The notes below the pieces were generated by a model, which was not told where the DNA came from, ran no database searches, and worked only from the letters and a program-made list of their open reading frames with translations. This document shows positions 10,214 through 18,307 of a stretch of DNA of 64,000 bases, piece by piece. Position numbers and translations under genes: made by a program. The stretch spans positions 1-64,000 of the forward strand of contig WVSL01000009.1 in the NCBI GenBank assembly GCA_015689685.1, in the 5' to 3' direction. How positions within the stretch are numbered: position 1 is the first letter of the stretch; every line of letters starts with the position of its first letter. The DNA comes from Rhodobacterales bacterium HKCCE2091. GTDB lineage: Bacteria > Pseudomonadota > Alphaproteobacteria > Rhodobacterales > Rhodobacteraceae.

Positions 10214-11517
10214 CCGCGCCCGACGGCGGCATAGGCCTCGAACCCGGCCTCCTTCACGTCGCCGGGCGAATAGATGTTGCGCAGGTCGGCCATGCGCGCG
10301 GTCGCCATCGATCCCGCGAGCCGCGACAGGTCCAGCGCGCGGAACTCGTTCCACTCGGTCAGGATCACGATCAGGTCGGCGCCCTTCGCGGCCTCGTAGG
10401 GGTCGTCCATCCAGGCCACGCCGGGCAGCATCGCCTCGCCTTCACGCCGGCCCTGCGGGTCGACCACCCGGACCCGCGCACCGCCGCCGACCAGCGCCGG
10501 GACGATGGTCAGCGACGGCGCGTCGCGCATGTCGTCGGTGTTCGGCTTGAAGGTCACGCCGAGAACGGCGACCGTCTTGCCGTTGAAGGTGTCGTCGCAG
10601 AGATCGCGCAGCTTGCCGATCATCCGGGTCTTCACCGCCTCGTTCACGCGGATCACCGTCTCGACGATGTTCTGCGGCGAGGCATAGTCCTGGCCGGTGC
10701 GCGCGAGCGCCGAGGTGTCCTTGGGGAAGCACGACCCGCCGTAGCCGGGGCCCGCGTGCAGGAACTTGTTGCCGATCCGCCCGTCCAGACCGATGCCCTT
10801 CGACACTTCCTTCACGTCCGCGCCGACCTTTTCGCACAGCGCGGCGATCTCGTTGATGAAGGTGATCTTCGTGGCGAGGAAGGCGTTCGCGGCGTACTTT
10901 ATCATCTCGGCGGATTCGAGATCGGTCGTGACGATAGGGAAGTCGCGCAGGAACAGCGGCCGGTAGATGTCGGCCATGACCTGCGCCGCGCGGTCGCTTT
11001 CCACGCCGACGACGACGCGGTCGGGGCGCATGAAGTCGTCGATCGCCGCGCCCTCGCGCAGGAATTCCGGGTTCGAGGCCACGTCGAAATCCGCGTCGGG
11101 GTTCGCGCTCCGGACGACCTCCGCCACGCGGCGGTTGGTGCCCACGGGGACGGTCGATTTCGTCACCACCACGCAGTAGCCGGTCAGCGCGCGGGCGACC
11201 TCCTCGGCGGCGGCCATGACGTAGCTGAGATCGGCGTGCCCGTCGCCGCGCCGGGTCGGCGTACCGACGGCGATGAACACCGCGTCCGCGCCATCCACGG
11301 CGGAGGGCAGGTCGGTGGTGAAGGTCAGCCGCCCGGCATCGACGTTGCGCACCATCAGCGCGTCGAGGCCCGGTTCGTAGATCGGCACCTTGCCGTCCAG
11401 CAGCATCTCGATCTTGCGCGGGTCCTTGTCGACGCAGATCACGTCGTGGCCGAAATCCGAGAAGCAGACGCCGGACACGAGTCCGACATATCCGGTGCCG
11501 ATCATCGCGATTCGCAT
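10210..11517 (-). CDS. ugd: UDP-glucose 6-dehydrogenase
   Basis: Ugd oxidises UDP-glucose to UDP-glucuronate with two NAD+, supplying uronic acid for surface polysaccharides. At 435 residues it is full length. The NAD loop GTGYVG is at 7-12, the catalytic cysteine is Cys263 in GYGGSCFPKD, and the C-terminal UDP-binding domain contains VLGVTFKPNTDD. The UDP-glucuronate epimerase gene at 11590-12609 lies immediately upstream on the same strand and uses its product, so the two likely share an operon with the DUF4180 gene. Confidence 0.95.
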   Translation of the reverse strand: MRIAMIGTGYVGLVSGVCFSDFGHDVICVDKDPRKIEMLLDGKVPIYEPGLDALMVRNVDAGRLTFTTDLPSAVDGADAVFIAVGTPTRRGDGHADLSYVMAAAEEVARALTGYCVVVTKSTVPVGTNRRVAEVVRSANPDADFDVASNPEFLREGAAIDDFMRPDRVVVGVESDRAAQVMADIYRPLFLRDFPIVTTDLESAEMIKYAANAFLATKITFINEIAALCEKVGADVKEVSKGIGLDGRIGNKFLHAGPGYGGSCFPKDTSALARTGQDYASPQNIVETVIRVNEAVKTRMIGKLRDLCDDTFNGKTVAVLGVTFKPNTDDMRDAPSLTIVPALVGGGARVRVVDPQGRREGEAMLPGVAWMDDPYEAAKGADLIVILTEWNEFRALDLSRLAGSMATARMADLRNIYSPGDVKEAGFEAYAAVGRG

Positions 11518-11589
11518 GAGATACCGAACTCCCGTTGTGCGACCTATCCGGTCAGGTCCGTAGCATCGGCCCCCCGCGAATGCGAGATG

Positions 11590-12609
11590 TCAGGCCTCGT
11601 AATAGTCCCGGTACCAGGCAACGAAGCGCCGGACGCCCTCCGGAACCTCCGTCGCTGGTTCGAATCCGGTCAGTTTGCGAAGAAGCGCGGTGTCGGCCCA
11701 GGTCGCGGGCACGTCGCCCGGCTGCATCGGCAGCATCCGCATCTCGGCCTCGCGCCCGGTCGCGGCCTCGATCGCGCGGATGAAATCCAAGAGCCGCACC
11801 GGCTCAGCGTTGCCGATGTTCACCACCCGCCACGGCGCGACCGGCGACAGGCTGTCGCCGTCGTCGACCGGAACCCGCGGCCGGCGCGGGTAATGCGGCA
11901 CCAGCCGCACGATGGCCTCCACCAGGTCGTCGATGAAGGTGAAATCCCGGCGCATGTTGCCGTGGTTGTAGACGTCGATCGGTTCGCCGCCGAGGATCGC
12001 GCGGGTGAACTTGAACAGCGCCATGTCCGGCCGCCCCCAGGGCCCGTAGACGGTGAAGAAGCGGAACATGGTCACCGGCAGGTCGTAGAGATGGGCATAG
12101 GAATGCGCCATCGCCTCATTCGCCTTCTTGGTCGCGGCGTAGAACGACATCTGCGCATCGGCCTTGTCGGTCTCGGCGTAGGGCATGACCTCGTTCGCGC
12201 CGTAGACCGAGGAGGTGGAGGCCAGCAGGCTGTGCCGCGGCGGGTGCGCGCGCATCGCCTCCAGCAGCCGGAAGGTGCCGACCAGGTTGGCCTCGACGTA
12301 GCTTTCCGGCGCCTCGATGGAGTGGCGGACACCGGCCTGCGCGGCAAGGTGCACGACGAGATCTGGCGTTTCCCGCGCGAAAAGGTCGGTCAGCACGTCG
12401 GGCGTTTCCAGCCGTTCCTCGACGAAGGAGAAACCCGCGTTCTGCAGCAGCATGGCGCGGCGGCGTTCCTTCAGCCGGACGTCGTAGTAGTCGGTCATCG
12501 CGTCGAAACCGACGACGCGCCAGCCATCGGCCAGGAGCCGCGCCGCGACGTGGTAGCCGATAAAGCCCGCGGCCCCCGTCACGAGCGCCGTTCTGCCCTG
12601 TCCCGTCAT
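11590..12609 (-). CDS. UDP-glucuronate 4-epimerase (NAD-dependent epimerase family)
   Basis: This 339-residue extended SDR enzyme has the Rossmann loop TGAAGFIG (11-18), serines in STSSVYG, and the catalytic Tyr157/Lys161 pair (FYAATKK). The residues around the active site (RHSIEAPESY, FYAATKKANE, RFFTVYGPWGRPDMA) are those of UDP-glucuronate 4-epimerases, which make UDP-galacturonate. The ATG at 12609 has a strong GGAGGGAC site; a frame upstream of it is unsupported. Neighbouring ugd supports the substrate. Specificity is inferred from motifs and context. Confidence 0.9.
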   Translation of the reverse strand: MTGQGRTALVTGAAGFIGYHVAARLLADGWRVVGFDAMTDYYDVRLKERRRAMLLQNAGFSFVEERLETPDVLTDLFARETPDLVVHLAAQAGVRHSIEAPESYVEANLVGTFRLLEAMRAHPPRHSLLASTSSVYGANEVMPYAETDKADAQMSFYAATKKANEAMAHSYAHLYDLPVTMFRFFTVYGPWGRPDMALFKFTRAILGGEPIDVYNHGNMRRDFTFIDDLVEAIVRLVPHYPRRPRVPVDDGDSLSPVAPWRVVNIGNAEPVRLLDFIRAIEAATGREAEMRMLPMQPGDVPATWADTALLRKLTGFEPATEVPEGVRRFVAWYRDYYEA

Positions 12610-12757
12610 CGCGTCCCTCCGGTATCCGGGCGGCTCTAGCAGGCCGGGAAGGGGCGCGCCAAGGACCAGCCGGGAAATAGTCCGTTGCGGTTTACCAAGT
12701 CTTGACCGCTCCGGGTCCAGTCTGCCGGTGCAGAACGCAGGCGGAGGAACGCGCCCC

Positions 12758-14011
12758 GTGCCCGAATGGCTTTCCGATCTCGCGCGGGGGTTCCCCACGT
12801 CCGACCCGATGCTCGCCCTCGGCGCGGTGATGGCGCTCCTGGTGGCGTCGGCGATCGTCTTCCTCGTCTCCGGAGCCGGGCTCGCCATCGGCGGCATCGC
12901 GTCGGTGCGCCCGGCCCCCCCGCCGGCGGTTCCCGCCGATCCCCCGGCAGCGGGCGCGGCGGTCCGGGCGCTCTACCGCGACGCGTCGGTGCTCGTGACC
13001 GGGGCGGGCGGCTCCATCGGGTCGGAGCTTGCGCGCCAGTGTCTCGCGCTCCGCCCGCGCCGGCTCGTCCTGCTCGACCTGTCGGAATACGCGCTTTATG
13101 CCATCGACCGGGCGTTGCGCGGGATGCCGGGGGCCGGGGCGGTGGACATCGTACCGGTGCTCGGCTCGGTCGGGGACGAGGCGATGGTCGCGCGGCTGCT
13201 CGCTCGCCACGACATCGGCGTCGTGCTGCACGCCGCGGCCTACAAGCACGTACCGCTGGTGGAGGCGAACCCGGCGGCGGGGCTGTCGAACAACGTCATA
13301 GGAACGGAGGTGCTGGTTCGTGCCGCGGCCGCCGCGAGCGTCGGCCGCTTCGTGCTCCTGTCGTCGGACAAGGCGGTGCGGCCGGCGGGGCTGATGGGCG
13401 CGTCGAAATGGATCGCGGAACAGGTGGTGCAGGATGTCGGGTCGCGCGCGGGCGGCATGTTGGCCTGCGTCGTGCGGTTCGGCAACGTGCTCGGATCCTC
13501 CGGCTCGGTCCTGCCGCTGTTCCGGGAACAGGCGGCGCGCGGCGGGCCGGTCACGGTGACCGACCCGCGCGCCGAACGCTATTTCATGTCGGTGTCGGAG
13601 GCGGTCCACCTCGTGCTGCAGGCCGGCGCGATGTCCGCGGGGGGCGAGGTGTTCCTGTTCGACATGGGCGCCCCGCGCCGCATCGTCGACCTCGCGCGCG
13701 AGGTCGTCGCGGAAACCGGGGGCCGCGCGGCGATCGTGTTTACCGGGCTCAGGCCGGGGGAGAAGCTGCGCGAGGAACTGACATGGTCCCGTCTGCGCCA
13801 CCCGACGGCCCATCCCCGGATCTTCACGGCGCCCGAGCCCCGCCTGTCCGAGATCGAATGCGCGCAGCTTCTCCGCGATGTCCGAACCGCGGTGGCGGAA
13901 GGCCGGGGGCTCGACCTCGATGCTGTCGGTGGTCTGCGTCGCGCGGTCTCGAAGCCATCGGGATCGGCTGACGGCGGGGCCGGTGCCGCAGGCAGAACCG
14001 TCCGGGTCTGA
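12758..14011 (+). CDS. CapD/PglF-type nucleoside-diphosphate-sugar dehydratase, short N-terminus
   Basis: The protein has one hydrophobic segment near the N-terminus (DPMLALGAVMALLVASAIVF) then a Pro/Ala linker and an SDR catalytic domain with GAGGSIGSELARQ, HAAAYKHVPLVE and SSDKAVRPAGLMGASK; the family replaces the usual catalytic Tyr by Met in MGASK. These enzymes act on UDP-N-acetylhexosamines in polysaccharide synthesis. Most homologues have about four membrane helices and an extra Rossmann-like domain (about 600 residues); both are missing here, leaving 417 residues. I prefer the GTG at 12758 because GGAGGA lies 9 bases upstream; GTG 12728 is the alternative. Confidence 0.85.
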   Translation: MPEWLSDLARGFPTSDPMLALGAVMALLVASAIVFLVSGAGLAIGGIASVRPAPPPAVPADPPAAGAAVRALYRDASVLVTGAGGSIGSELARQCLALRPRRLVLLDLSEYALYAIDRALRGMPGAGAVDIVPVLGSVGDEAMVARLLARHDIGVVLHAAAYKHVPLVEANPAAGLSNNVIGTEVLVRAAAAASVGRFVLLSSDKAVRPAGLMGASKWIAEQVVQDVGSRAGGMLACVVRFGNVLGSSGSVLPLFREQAARGGPVTVTDPRAERYFMSVSEAVHLVLQAGAMSAGGEVFLFDMGAPRRIVDLAREVVAETGGRAAIVFTGLRPGEKLREELTWSRLRHPTAHPRIFTAPEPRLSEIECAQLLRDVRTAVAEGRGLDLDAVGGLRRAVSKPSGSADGGAGAAGRTVRV

Positions 14012-14174
14012 AATGGCCACGCCTAGTGTCTGAGGGTCGATCCGGCTCCGGCGCGGACATTTACCGCGGCCTGACGGACCAAACGGCGGATTGGGGACCG
14101 GCCTGCCAGCGAAGTCGGCACGCCGCCCGGTCGACGTCATGCGGCGCGCATGGCGCCCAAGCGTCCCCCGACGC

Positions 14175-14825
14175 TCAGCGACCAATTACCGTGCGAACGG
14201 TGCGGCCGAGGATCCAGAGATCGAAGGGGACGGAGGCGTGGTCGGCATAGATCATGTCCAGCCGGGCCTTTCGCGGCACGCAGCGGCGGGAATAGGTCGC
14301 GTCGGTTTCGGCCTCCGACCGGCAGGCCGCGAGGATCCGCGCCTCCGCCCGGTGATAGACCAGCGTGGCGAGACCGGTCAGGCCGGGGCGGCAGGCGAGC
14401 ACGCGGTCGTAGAGGTCGGGGTGGCGCTCGACGTAGCGGCGGAGGGGCGGGCGCGGCCCGACGAAGGACATGTCCCCCCGCAGGATGTTCCACAGCTGCG
14501 GCAGTTCGTCGAGCCGCCGCCTGCGCAGCCCGCGGCCGCAGGCGGTCAGCCGGGCGGACTTGTCGCCGCCGGTGGCGACGCCCGCATCGTCGGCCGGCCG
14601 CATCGTCCGGAACTTGCACAGGCGGAACGGCCGCCGGTGCCGCCCGATCCGTTCTGAGACATGCAGGACGGGCCGCCCGTCGGCCGCGAGGATGCAGAGG
14701 GCGACGCCGATCGACACCACGCACACGGGAATACCCAGCACCGCGACCAGTCCGAGGTCCACAAGTCGTTTCGACAATGAGCCCCCCGACGGCGATTGTC
14801 GCAGATTGAGGCAGTTCGCTGGCAA
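14175..14825 (-). CDS. Undecaprenyl-phosphate sugar-1-phosphate transferase
   Basis: This is a bacterial sugar transferase (monotopic WcaJ/PglC-type core) that loads the first sugar phosphate onto the lipid carrier. It has one N-terminal hydrophobic helix (LGLVAVLGIPVCVVSIGVAL), then family motifs KFRTMR, RRRRLDELPQLWNILRGDMS and VGPRPP, and ends without the extra N-terminal domain of WbaP types. No ATG is available; candidate starts are TTG at 14825 or TTG at 14777 (after GGGGGG), giving 216 or 200 residues. It faces the CapD-like gene tail to tail. Together with ugd and the epimerase it suggests a uronic-acid-containing surface polymer. Confidence 0.87.
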   Translation of the reverse strand: MPANCLNLRQSPSGGSLSKRLVDLGLVAVLGIPVCVVSIGVALCILAADGRPVLHVSERIGRHRRPFRLCKFRTMRPADDAGVATGGDKSARLTACGRGLRRRRLDELPQLWNILRGDMSFVGPRPPLRRYVERHPDLYDRVLACRPGLTGLATLVYHRAEARILAACRSEAETDATYSRRCVPRKARLDMIYADHASVPFDLWILGRTVRTVIGR

Positions 14826-14884
14826 TTTTCCGCCGACCGGAGATCCGATAATTTCCTAACGTTATCAGGACTTTCGTAACTCAC

Positions 14885-14901
14885 CCCTTGTTAAGCAAGG
14901 G
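14885..14901. promoter_or_regulatory. Short inverted repeat in AT-rich gap upstream of a LysR gene
   Basis: CCCTTG (14885-14890) and CAAGGG (14896-14901) form a 6-bp dyad around TTAAG in an unusually AT-rich part of the gap between the sugar transferase and the LysR gene. A palindrome TAACGTTA lies at 14857-14864. No T run follows on either strand, so an operator or promoter element is more likely than a terminator. The bound factor is unknown. Confidence 0.35.
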
Positions 14902-15072
14902 TAAATCGCGCAGGATCCGCGAACGAAAAGCGCGCGCAATGCGGCCATTTCTGTTTACGCGCCCCCAACGATCCCCTGCAAAACCCCGCTTTGGCCTGCA
15001 CGTCTCCGCAATGGTGCCGCAATTGGAAACGATTGTCCGTCCTGCCAGAGACAAAGGTGTGCAGGTGTATCA

Positions 15073-15978
15073 ATGGACCGTTTGACCGAAATGGAGGCGT
15101 TCGCGACCGTCGTGGACCAGGGCGGGTTCACCGACGCCGCGAAGAAGATGGGTATCTCGAAATCCGCGGTATCCAAACACGTCTCCTCGCTCGAGAGCCG
15201 GCTCGGCGCGCGTCTGCTGAACCGGACCACCCGCCGGGTCAGCCCGACGGAGATCGGGCTTGCCTATTACGACCGCGCCCGCCGCGTGCTGAACGACGCC
15301 GGCGAGGCCGACGCGCTCGTGACCGCGATGCAGTCGGCGCCCTCGGGGATGCTGCGGGTGTCCGTCGCCACGGATTTCGGGGTCAACCACCTGTCGCCGG
15401 TCCTGGGCGACTTCCTGCACGCCTATCCCGAGATCACCGTGAACATGGTGCTGAACAACCGCTACGTGGAGCTGATCAGCGAGGGCTTCGACCTTGCGAT
15501 CCGCGTCGGCGAACTGGAGGATTCGAGCCTCCGCGCCCGCAAGCTCTGCGAGACCAACAAGCGGATGATCGCGGCACCGTCCTACTTCCAGCAATACGGC
15601 CGGCCGCAGAAGATCGACGACCTGAACGAGCACAAGCTCCTGCATTACTCGAACCAGGCTTCGGGCAACGTCTGGAAGGTCACCGCGCCGTCCGGCGAAA
15701 AGCGCCAGGTCCGCACCGCGGGGTCGCTGACGGTCAACGATGGCCAGTCGCTCCTGAACGCCGCGATCGGCGGGCTCGGTATCGCCTACCTTCCGAGCTT
15801 CCTCTACGCCGAGCCGATGCGCCAGGGCCTGCTGGAGGACGTGATCCCCGACCTTCCGATGGAGGTGCAGGGCATCTACGCGATCTACCCGCCGGGCCGC
15901 TACACGCAGCCCAAGGTGCGCGCGTTCATCGATTTCCTGGTGGACCAGTTCAAGGAAAAGGGGTCGGACGACTGGTGA
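15073..15978 (+). CDS. LysR-family transcriptional regulator
   Basis: The 301-residue protein has the LysR layout: winged helix-turn-helix at 1-60 (FATVVDQGGFTDAAKKMGIS, SAVSKHVSSLESRLGARLLN) and a substrate-binding co-inducer domain from about 90. The DSRLAR-type region GLGIAYLPSFL and the ending VDQFKEKG are like the large AaeR/DmlR group of LysR proteins. Its target is not evident because both neighbours face the other way. It is a single-gene unit closed by the strong terminator at 16008. The ATG at 15073 directly begins MDRLTEMEAF, a standard LysR start. Confidence 0.92.
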   Translation: MDRLTEMEAFATVVDQGGFTDAAKKMGISKSAVSKHVSSLESRLGARLLNRTTRRVSPTEIGLAYYDRARRVLNDAGEADALVTAMQSAPSGMLRVSVATDFGVNHLSPVLGDFLHAYPEITVNMVLNNRYVELISEGFDLAIRVGELEDSSLRARKLCETNKRMIAAPSYFQQYGRPQKIDDLNEHKLLHYSNQASGNVWKVTAPSGEKRQVRTAGSLTVNDGQSLLNAAIGGLGIAYLPSFLYAEPMRQGLLEDVIPDLPMEVQGIYAIYPPGRYTQPKVRAFIDFLVDQFKEKGSDDW

Positions 15979-16007
15979 TCCGACCAAGTGGATGGGGTAC
16001 CGCGTGC

Positions 16008-16040
16008 GGGCCCGTCGGGTAACCCCGGCGGGCCCTTTTT
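16008..16040 (+). terminator. Strong intrinsic terminator of the LysR gene
   Basis: GGGCCCGTCGGG (16008-16019) pairs with CCCGGCGGGCCC (16024-16035) with one T-G wobble, four-base loop, then TTTTT at 16036-16040. It lies 30 bases after the LysR stop and serves the rightward strand only; the reverse strand lacks a T tract. Confidence 0.88.
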
Positions 16041-16043
16041 CTG

Positions 16044-17015
16044 TCACTCGGTGTTGATGACCACGGCCTCGACCCGCCGGTTCACGTCGCGGCCTTCCTG
16101 CGTCGTGTTCGGCGCCAGCGGCATCAGGTAGCCGACCCCCTCGGCGGTGAGCCGCGCGGGCGCGATCCCGTATCGGTCGATCAGCACCTGCCGCACCGCC
16201 GCCGCCCGCGCCCGGCTGACCGCGATGTTGGACTGGAGCGCGCCCTCCGCGTCGGTATGGCCGACGAGGGTCAGCCGGACATCGGGATTGGCGCCGAGGT
16301 AGTCCGCAAGTTCCTGCAGGATCGGCAGGTCCGGATCCGCGAGCGCGGTCGCGCCGTAGGCGAAGGTCACGCCCGGCAGGGGCGCCCGCCCGATGGACGA
16401 CAGCGCGGAGGCGAGGTCGGCCGCCCCGGTCCTGCTATCGGGCGTGCCCGGTAGCGGGACGGGTTCGGCCTCGGGCGCGGCGTCGGGGGCACGGCTCGAT
16501 ACCGTGGGGTCGGGAAAGGCCGCCGTTTCCGGCGCGACATGGGTGACCTGTACATAACCCTCCCCGCCGCCGGTGCTGATGACGAGCGCGATGTATTCCG
16601 GCCCCTCCGGCCCGTCGCGCCGCGCCGCGTGGAAGGCGAAGTCGGCGAGGTTGACGTGCATCTCGGGCTCCGGCACCAGGTCCAGCCCGTAACGGAAATC
16701 GAACCCGCCGCAGACCCGCGTGGTGCAGGAGAAGATCGGCGCGAATCCCGCCTCTTCGAGTTGCCCGGTCAGCACCGCGAGCAGCACCCCGGTCGCGGCC
16801 TGGCTGTCCGCGATGCGCCAGACCTCGCGCCGGATCGCGCCCTCGGCCTCGAAGGACGGCATCCCGCCGCCGGCCCAGGGACCCGTCGGGATCAGCGACC
16901 GGCCGTAGGGCTCCGTCTCGGTGACCACGGCCTCGGCGGTTTCCGGCAGCGACAGCACCTCGTCGGCGAGCCCGGGGCCCGCGAGACAGAGGAGGACGGC
17001 ACCGGCGCGGAGCAT
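16044..17015 (-). CDS. OmpA-family exported protein
   Basis: The 323-residue product has a Sec signal peptide (MLRAGAVLLCLAGPGLADE), a unique N-terminal domain (about 20-165) with two cysteines in FSCTTRVCGGF, a Pro/Ala linker, and a C-terminal OmpA-type peptidoglycan-binding domain with LTLVGHTDAEG and [16 protein letters not shown]. It likely sits in the periplasm bound to the cell wall. It is the last gene of a leftward four-gene group starting with the cinA-like gene at 19032; the previous gene ends 3 bases upstream of its ATG. The N-terminal domain's role is unknown. Confidence 0.85.
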   Translation of the reverse strand: MLRAGAVLLCLAGPGLADEVLSLPETAEAVVTETEPYGRSLIPTGPWAGGGMPSFEAEGAIRREVWRIADSQAATGVLLAVLTGQLEEAGFAPIFSCTTRVCGGFDFRYGLDLVPEPEMHVNLADFAFHAARRDGPEGPEYIALVISTGGGEGYVQVTHVAPETAAFPDPTVSSRAPDAAPEAEPVPLPGTPDSRTGAADLASALSSIGRAPLPGVTFAYGATALADPDLPILQELADYLGANPDVRLTLVGHTDAEGALQSNIAVSRARAAAVRQVLIDRYGIAPARLTAEGVGYLMPLAPNTTQEGRDVNRRVEAVVINTE

Positions 17016-17018
17016 GGG

Positions 17019-17594
17019 TCAGCGGTGCTTCGCGTGGTAATCCGGGTTCGGCTCCATCGCCACCGCCGAAGCCATGCGATTGGTCATGTTGAAGAAGGAC
17101 GCGACCGAGGCGATGTCCCAGATATCGCGGTCGGAGAAGCCGAGATCGCGCAGCGCCTGCCGGTCGGCTTCCTCGATCTTCGCGCTGGCCTCGGACATCT
17201 TCACCGCGAAATCCAGCATCCCGCGCTGGCGCGGATCGAGCGGCGCGACGCGGTAGTTCATCACCAGCGCCTCGCCGAGCGCGGGGTCGCCCGACAGCTC
17301 CCGCACCGCCGCGCCGTGGGCGACGAGGCAGTACCAGCACCGGTTCACCGACGACACGGCGACTGCGATCATCTCGCGTTCCAGCTTTGTCAGCCCGCTG
17401 TCGCCGAGCATCAGGTCGTTGTACATCGCCGTGAAGGCGTTCAGCTTGTCGATGTCGAACGCGTAGGCGGCCAGCACGTTCGGGATCATCCCGAGCTTGT
17501 CCTGGCAGACGTCGAAGTATTTCTGCGTCGCCGGCGGCAGCGGATCCACGGGCGGCAGGTCGAGAGCGGTGCTCTGGCGGTTGGGCTGGCTCAT
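17019..17594 (-). CDS. Peroxidase-related protein, AhpD/carboxymuconolactone decarboxylase family
   Basis: The 191-residue protein carries the AhpD-like redox motif VNRCWYCLVAHGAAV with the C-x-x-C and following His that define peroxidase-related enzymes of this family. Members reduce peroxides or are uncharacterised. Its ATG overlaps the stop of the upstream GNAT gene in ATGA, so it is part of the same operon. No dedicated reductase is nearby. It is cytoplasmic, with no signal or membrane segment. Confidence 0.87.
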   Translation of the reverse strand: MSQPNRQSTALDLPPVDPLPPATQKYFDVCQDKLGMIPNVLAAYAFDIDKLNAFTAMYNDLMLGDSGLTKLEREMIAVAVSSVNRCWYCLVAHGAAVRELSGDPALGEALVMNYRVAPLDPRQRGMLDFAVKMSEASAKIEEADRQALRDLGFSDRDIWDIASVASFFNMTNRMASAVAMEPNPDYHAKHR

Positions 17595-18307
17595 GTCTCT
17601 CCGGTCTTCACGCGGTAATGATAGTGCCCGACGGGTTCGAAACCCAAGGACTTATAGAGCGCGTTGGCCGGGGCGTTCGCGCGGGTGACGAGCAGCGCGA
17701 GCGTCGACGCCCCCTGGCGCAAGGCCCAGTCGGCGGCGGAACAGACCATGACGCGGGCAAGCCCGGCACGGCGATAGTCGGGCGCGACTTCCAGCGCGTG
17801 CAGCATCGCGGCATCGCCGTGGACGGCGACGAAGGCGGCGGCGGCGGGCCGGTCGTGGATGCGGCCGAGCAGGCTCGTCTTCGGCCCCTGTACCCGGTCC
17901 ATCACCGCGCGGCGTTCGGGGCCGACCCCGGCCTCGGCCCAGACGTCGGTCTGGATCGCGAGCGGCGGCCAGATCTCGAAACTGGTGACGGGCGGCGGCA
18001 CGGCGGCAATGGTGGCGGCGTCGATGGCATAGGCCAGCGTCGGGTCCTTGACCGCGTAGCCGGCGGCATCGAGCATCGCGTCGAGCCGGTCCTCTCCCGC
18101 GCGGACCATCACCAGCGGCCCCTGTCCGAGGCCCAACATCGCTGCTTCGGCGGTCCCGAGGTCGGGTGTCGCGTCCGCGGGTCCGTCCCAAGTCGCGGCC
18201 GACACGCGGGACCCGCCGCCCGCGCCCTCGCGGATCGTCCAGCCGTCCCGCATCTCGGCCCGCACCGGGGGCCATGTCGCCTGCGTCAGGGCGTAGATGT
18301 CGATCAT
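17591..18307 (-). CDS. GNAT-family N-acetyltransferase
   Basis: The 238-residue protein has a divergent N-terminal half and a C-terminal GNAT domain (about 140-235) with the acetyl-CoA loop APDYRRAGLARVMV and ANAPANALYKSLGF, typical of the alpha4 region. Length suggests a tandem GNAT in which the first copy is degenerate. It overlaps the genes on both sides by ATGA (17591-17594 and 18304-18307). The acceptor substrate is unknown; the operon with a cinA-like and an AhpD-like gene gives no clear hint. Confidence 0.85.
   Translation of the reverse strand: MIDIYALTQATWPPVRAEMRDGWTIREGAGGGSRVSAATWDGPADATPDLGTAEAAMLGLGQGPLVMVRAGEDRLDAMLDAAGYAVKDPTLAYAIDAATIAAVPPPVTSFEIWPPLAIQTDVWAEAGVGPERRAVMDRVQGPKTSLLGRIHDRPAAAAFVAVHGDAAMLHALEVAPDYRRAGLARVMVCSAADWALRQGASTLALLVTRANAPANALYKSLGFEPVGHYHYRVKTGET

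Noticed and set aside
14026-14250. Small plus-strand frame containing GLTDQ, resembling the repeat protein at 44361
   Set aside because: Only a five-residue match; the frame overlaps the well-supported sugar transferase gene on the opposite strand and lacks a signal peptide.
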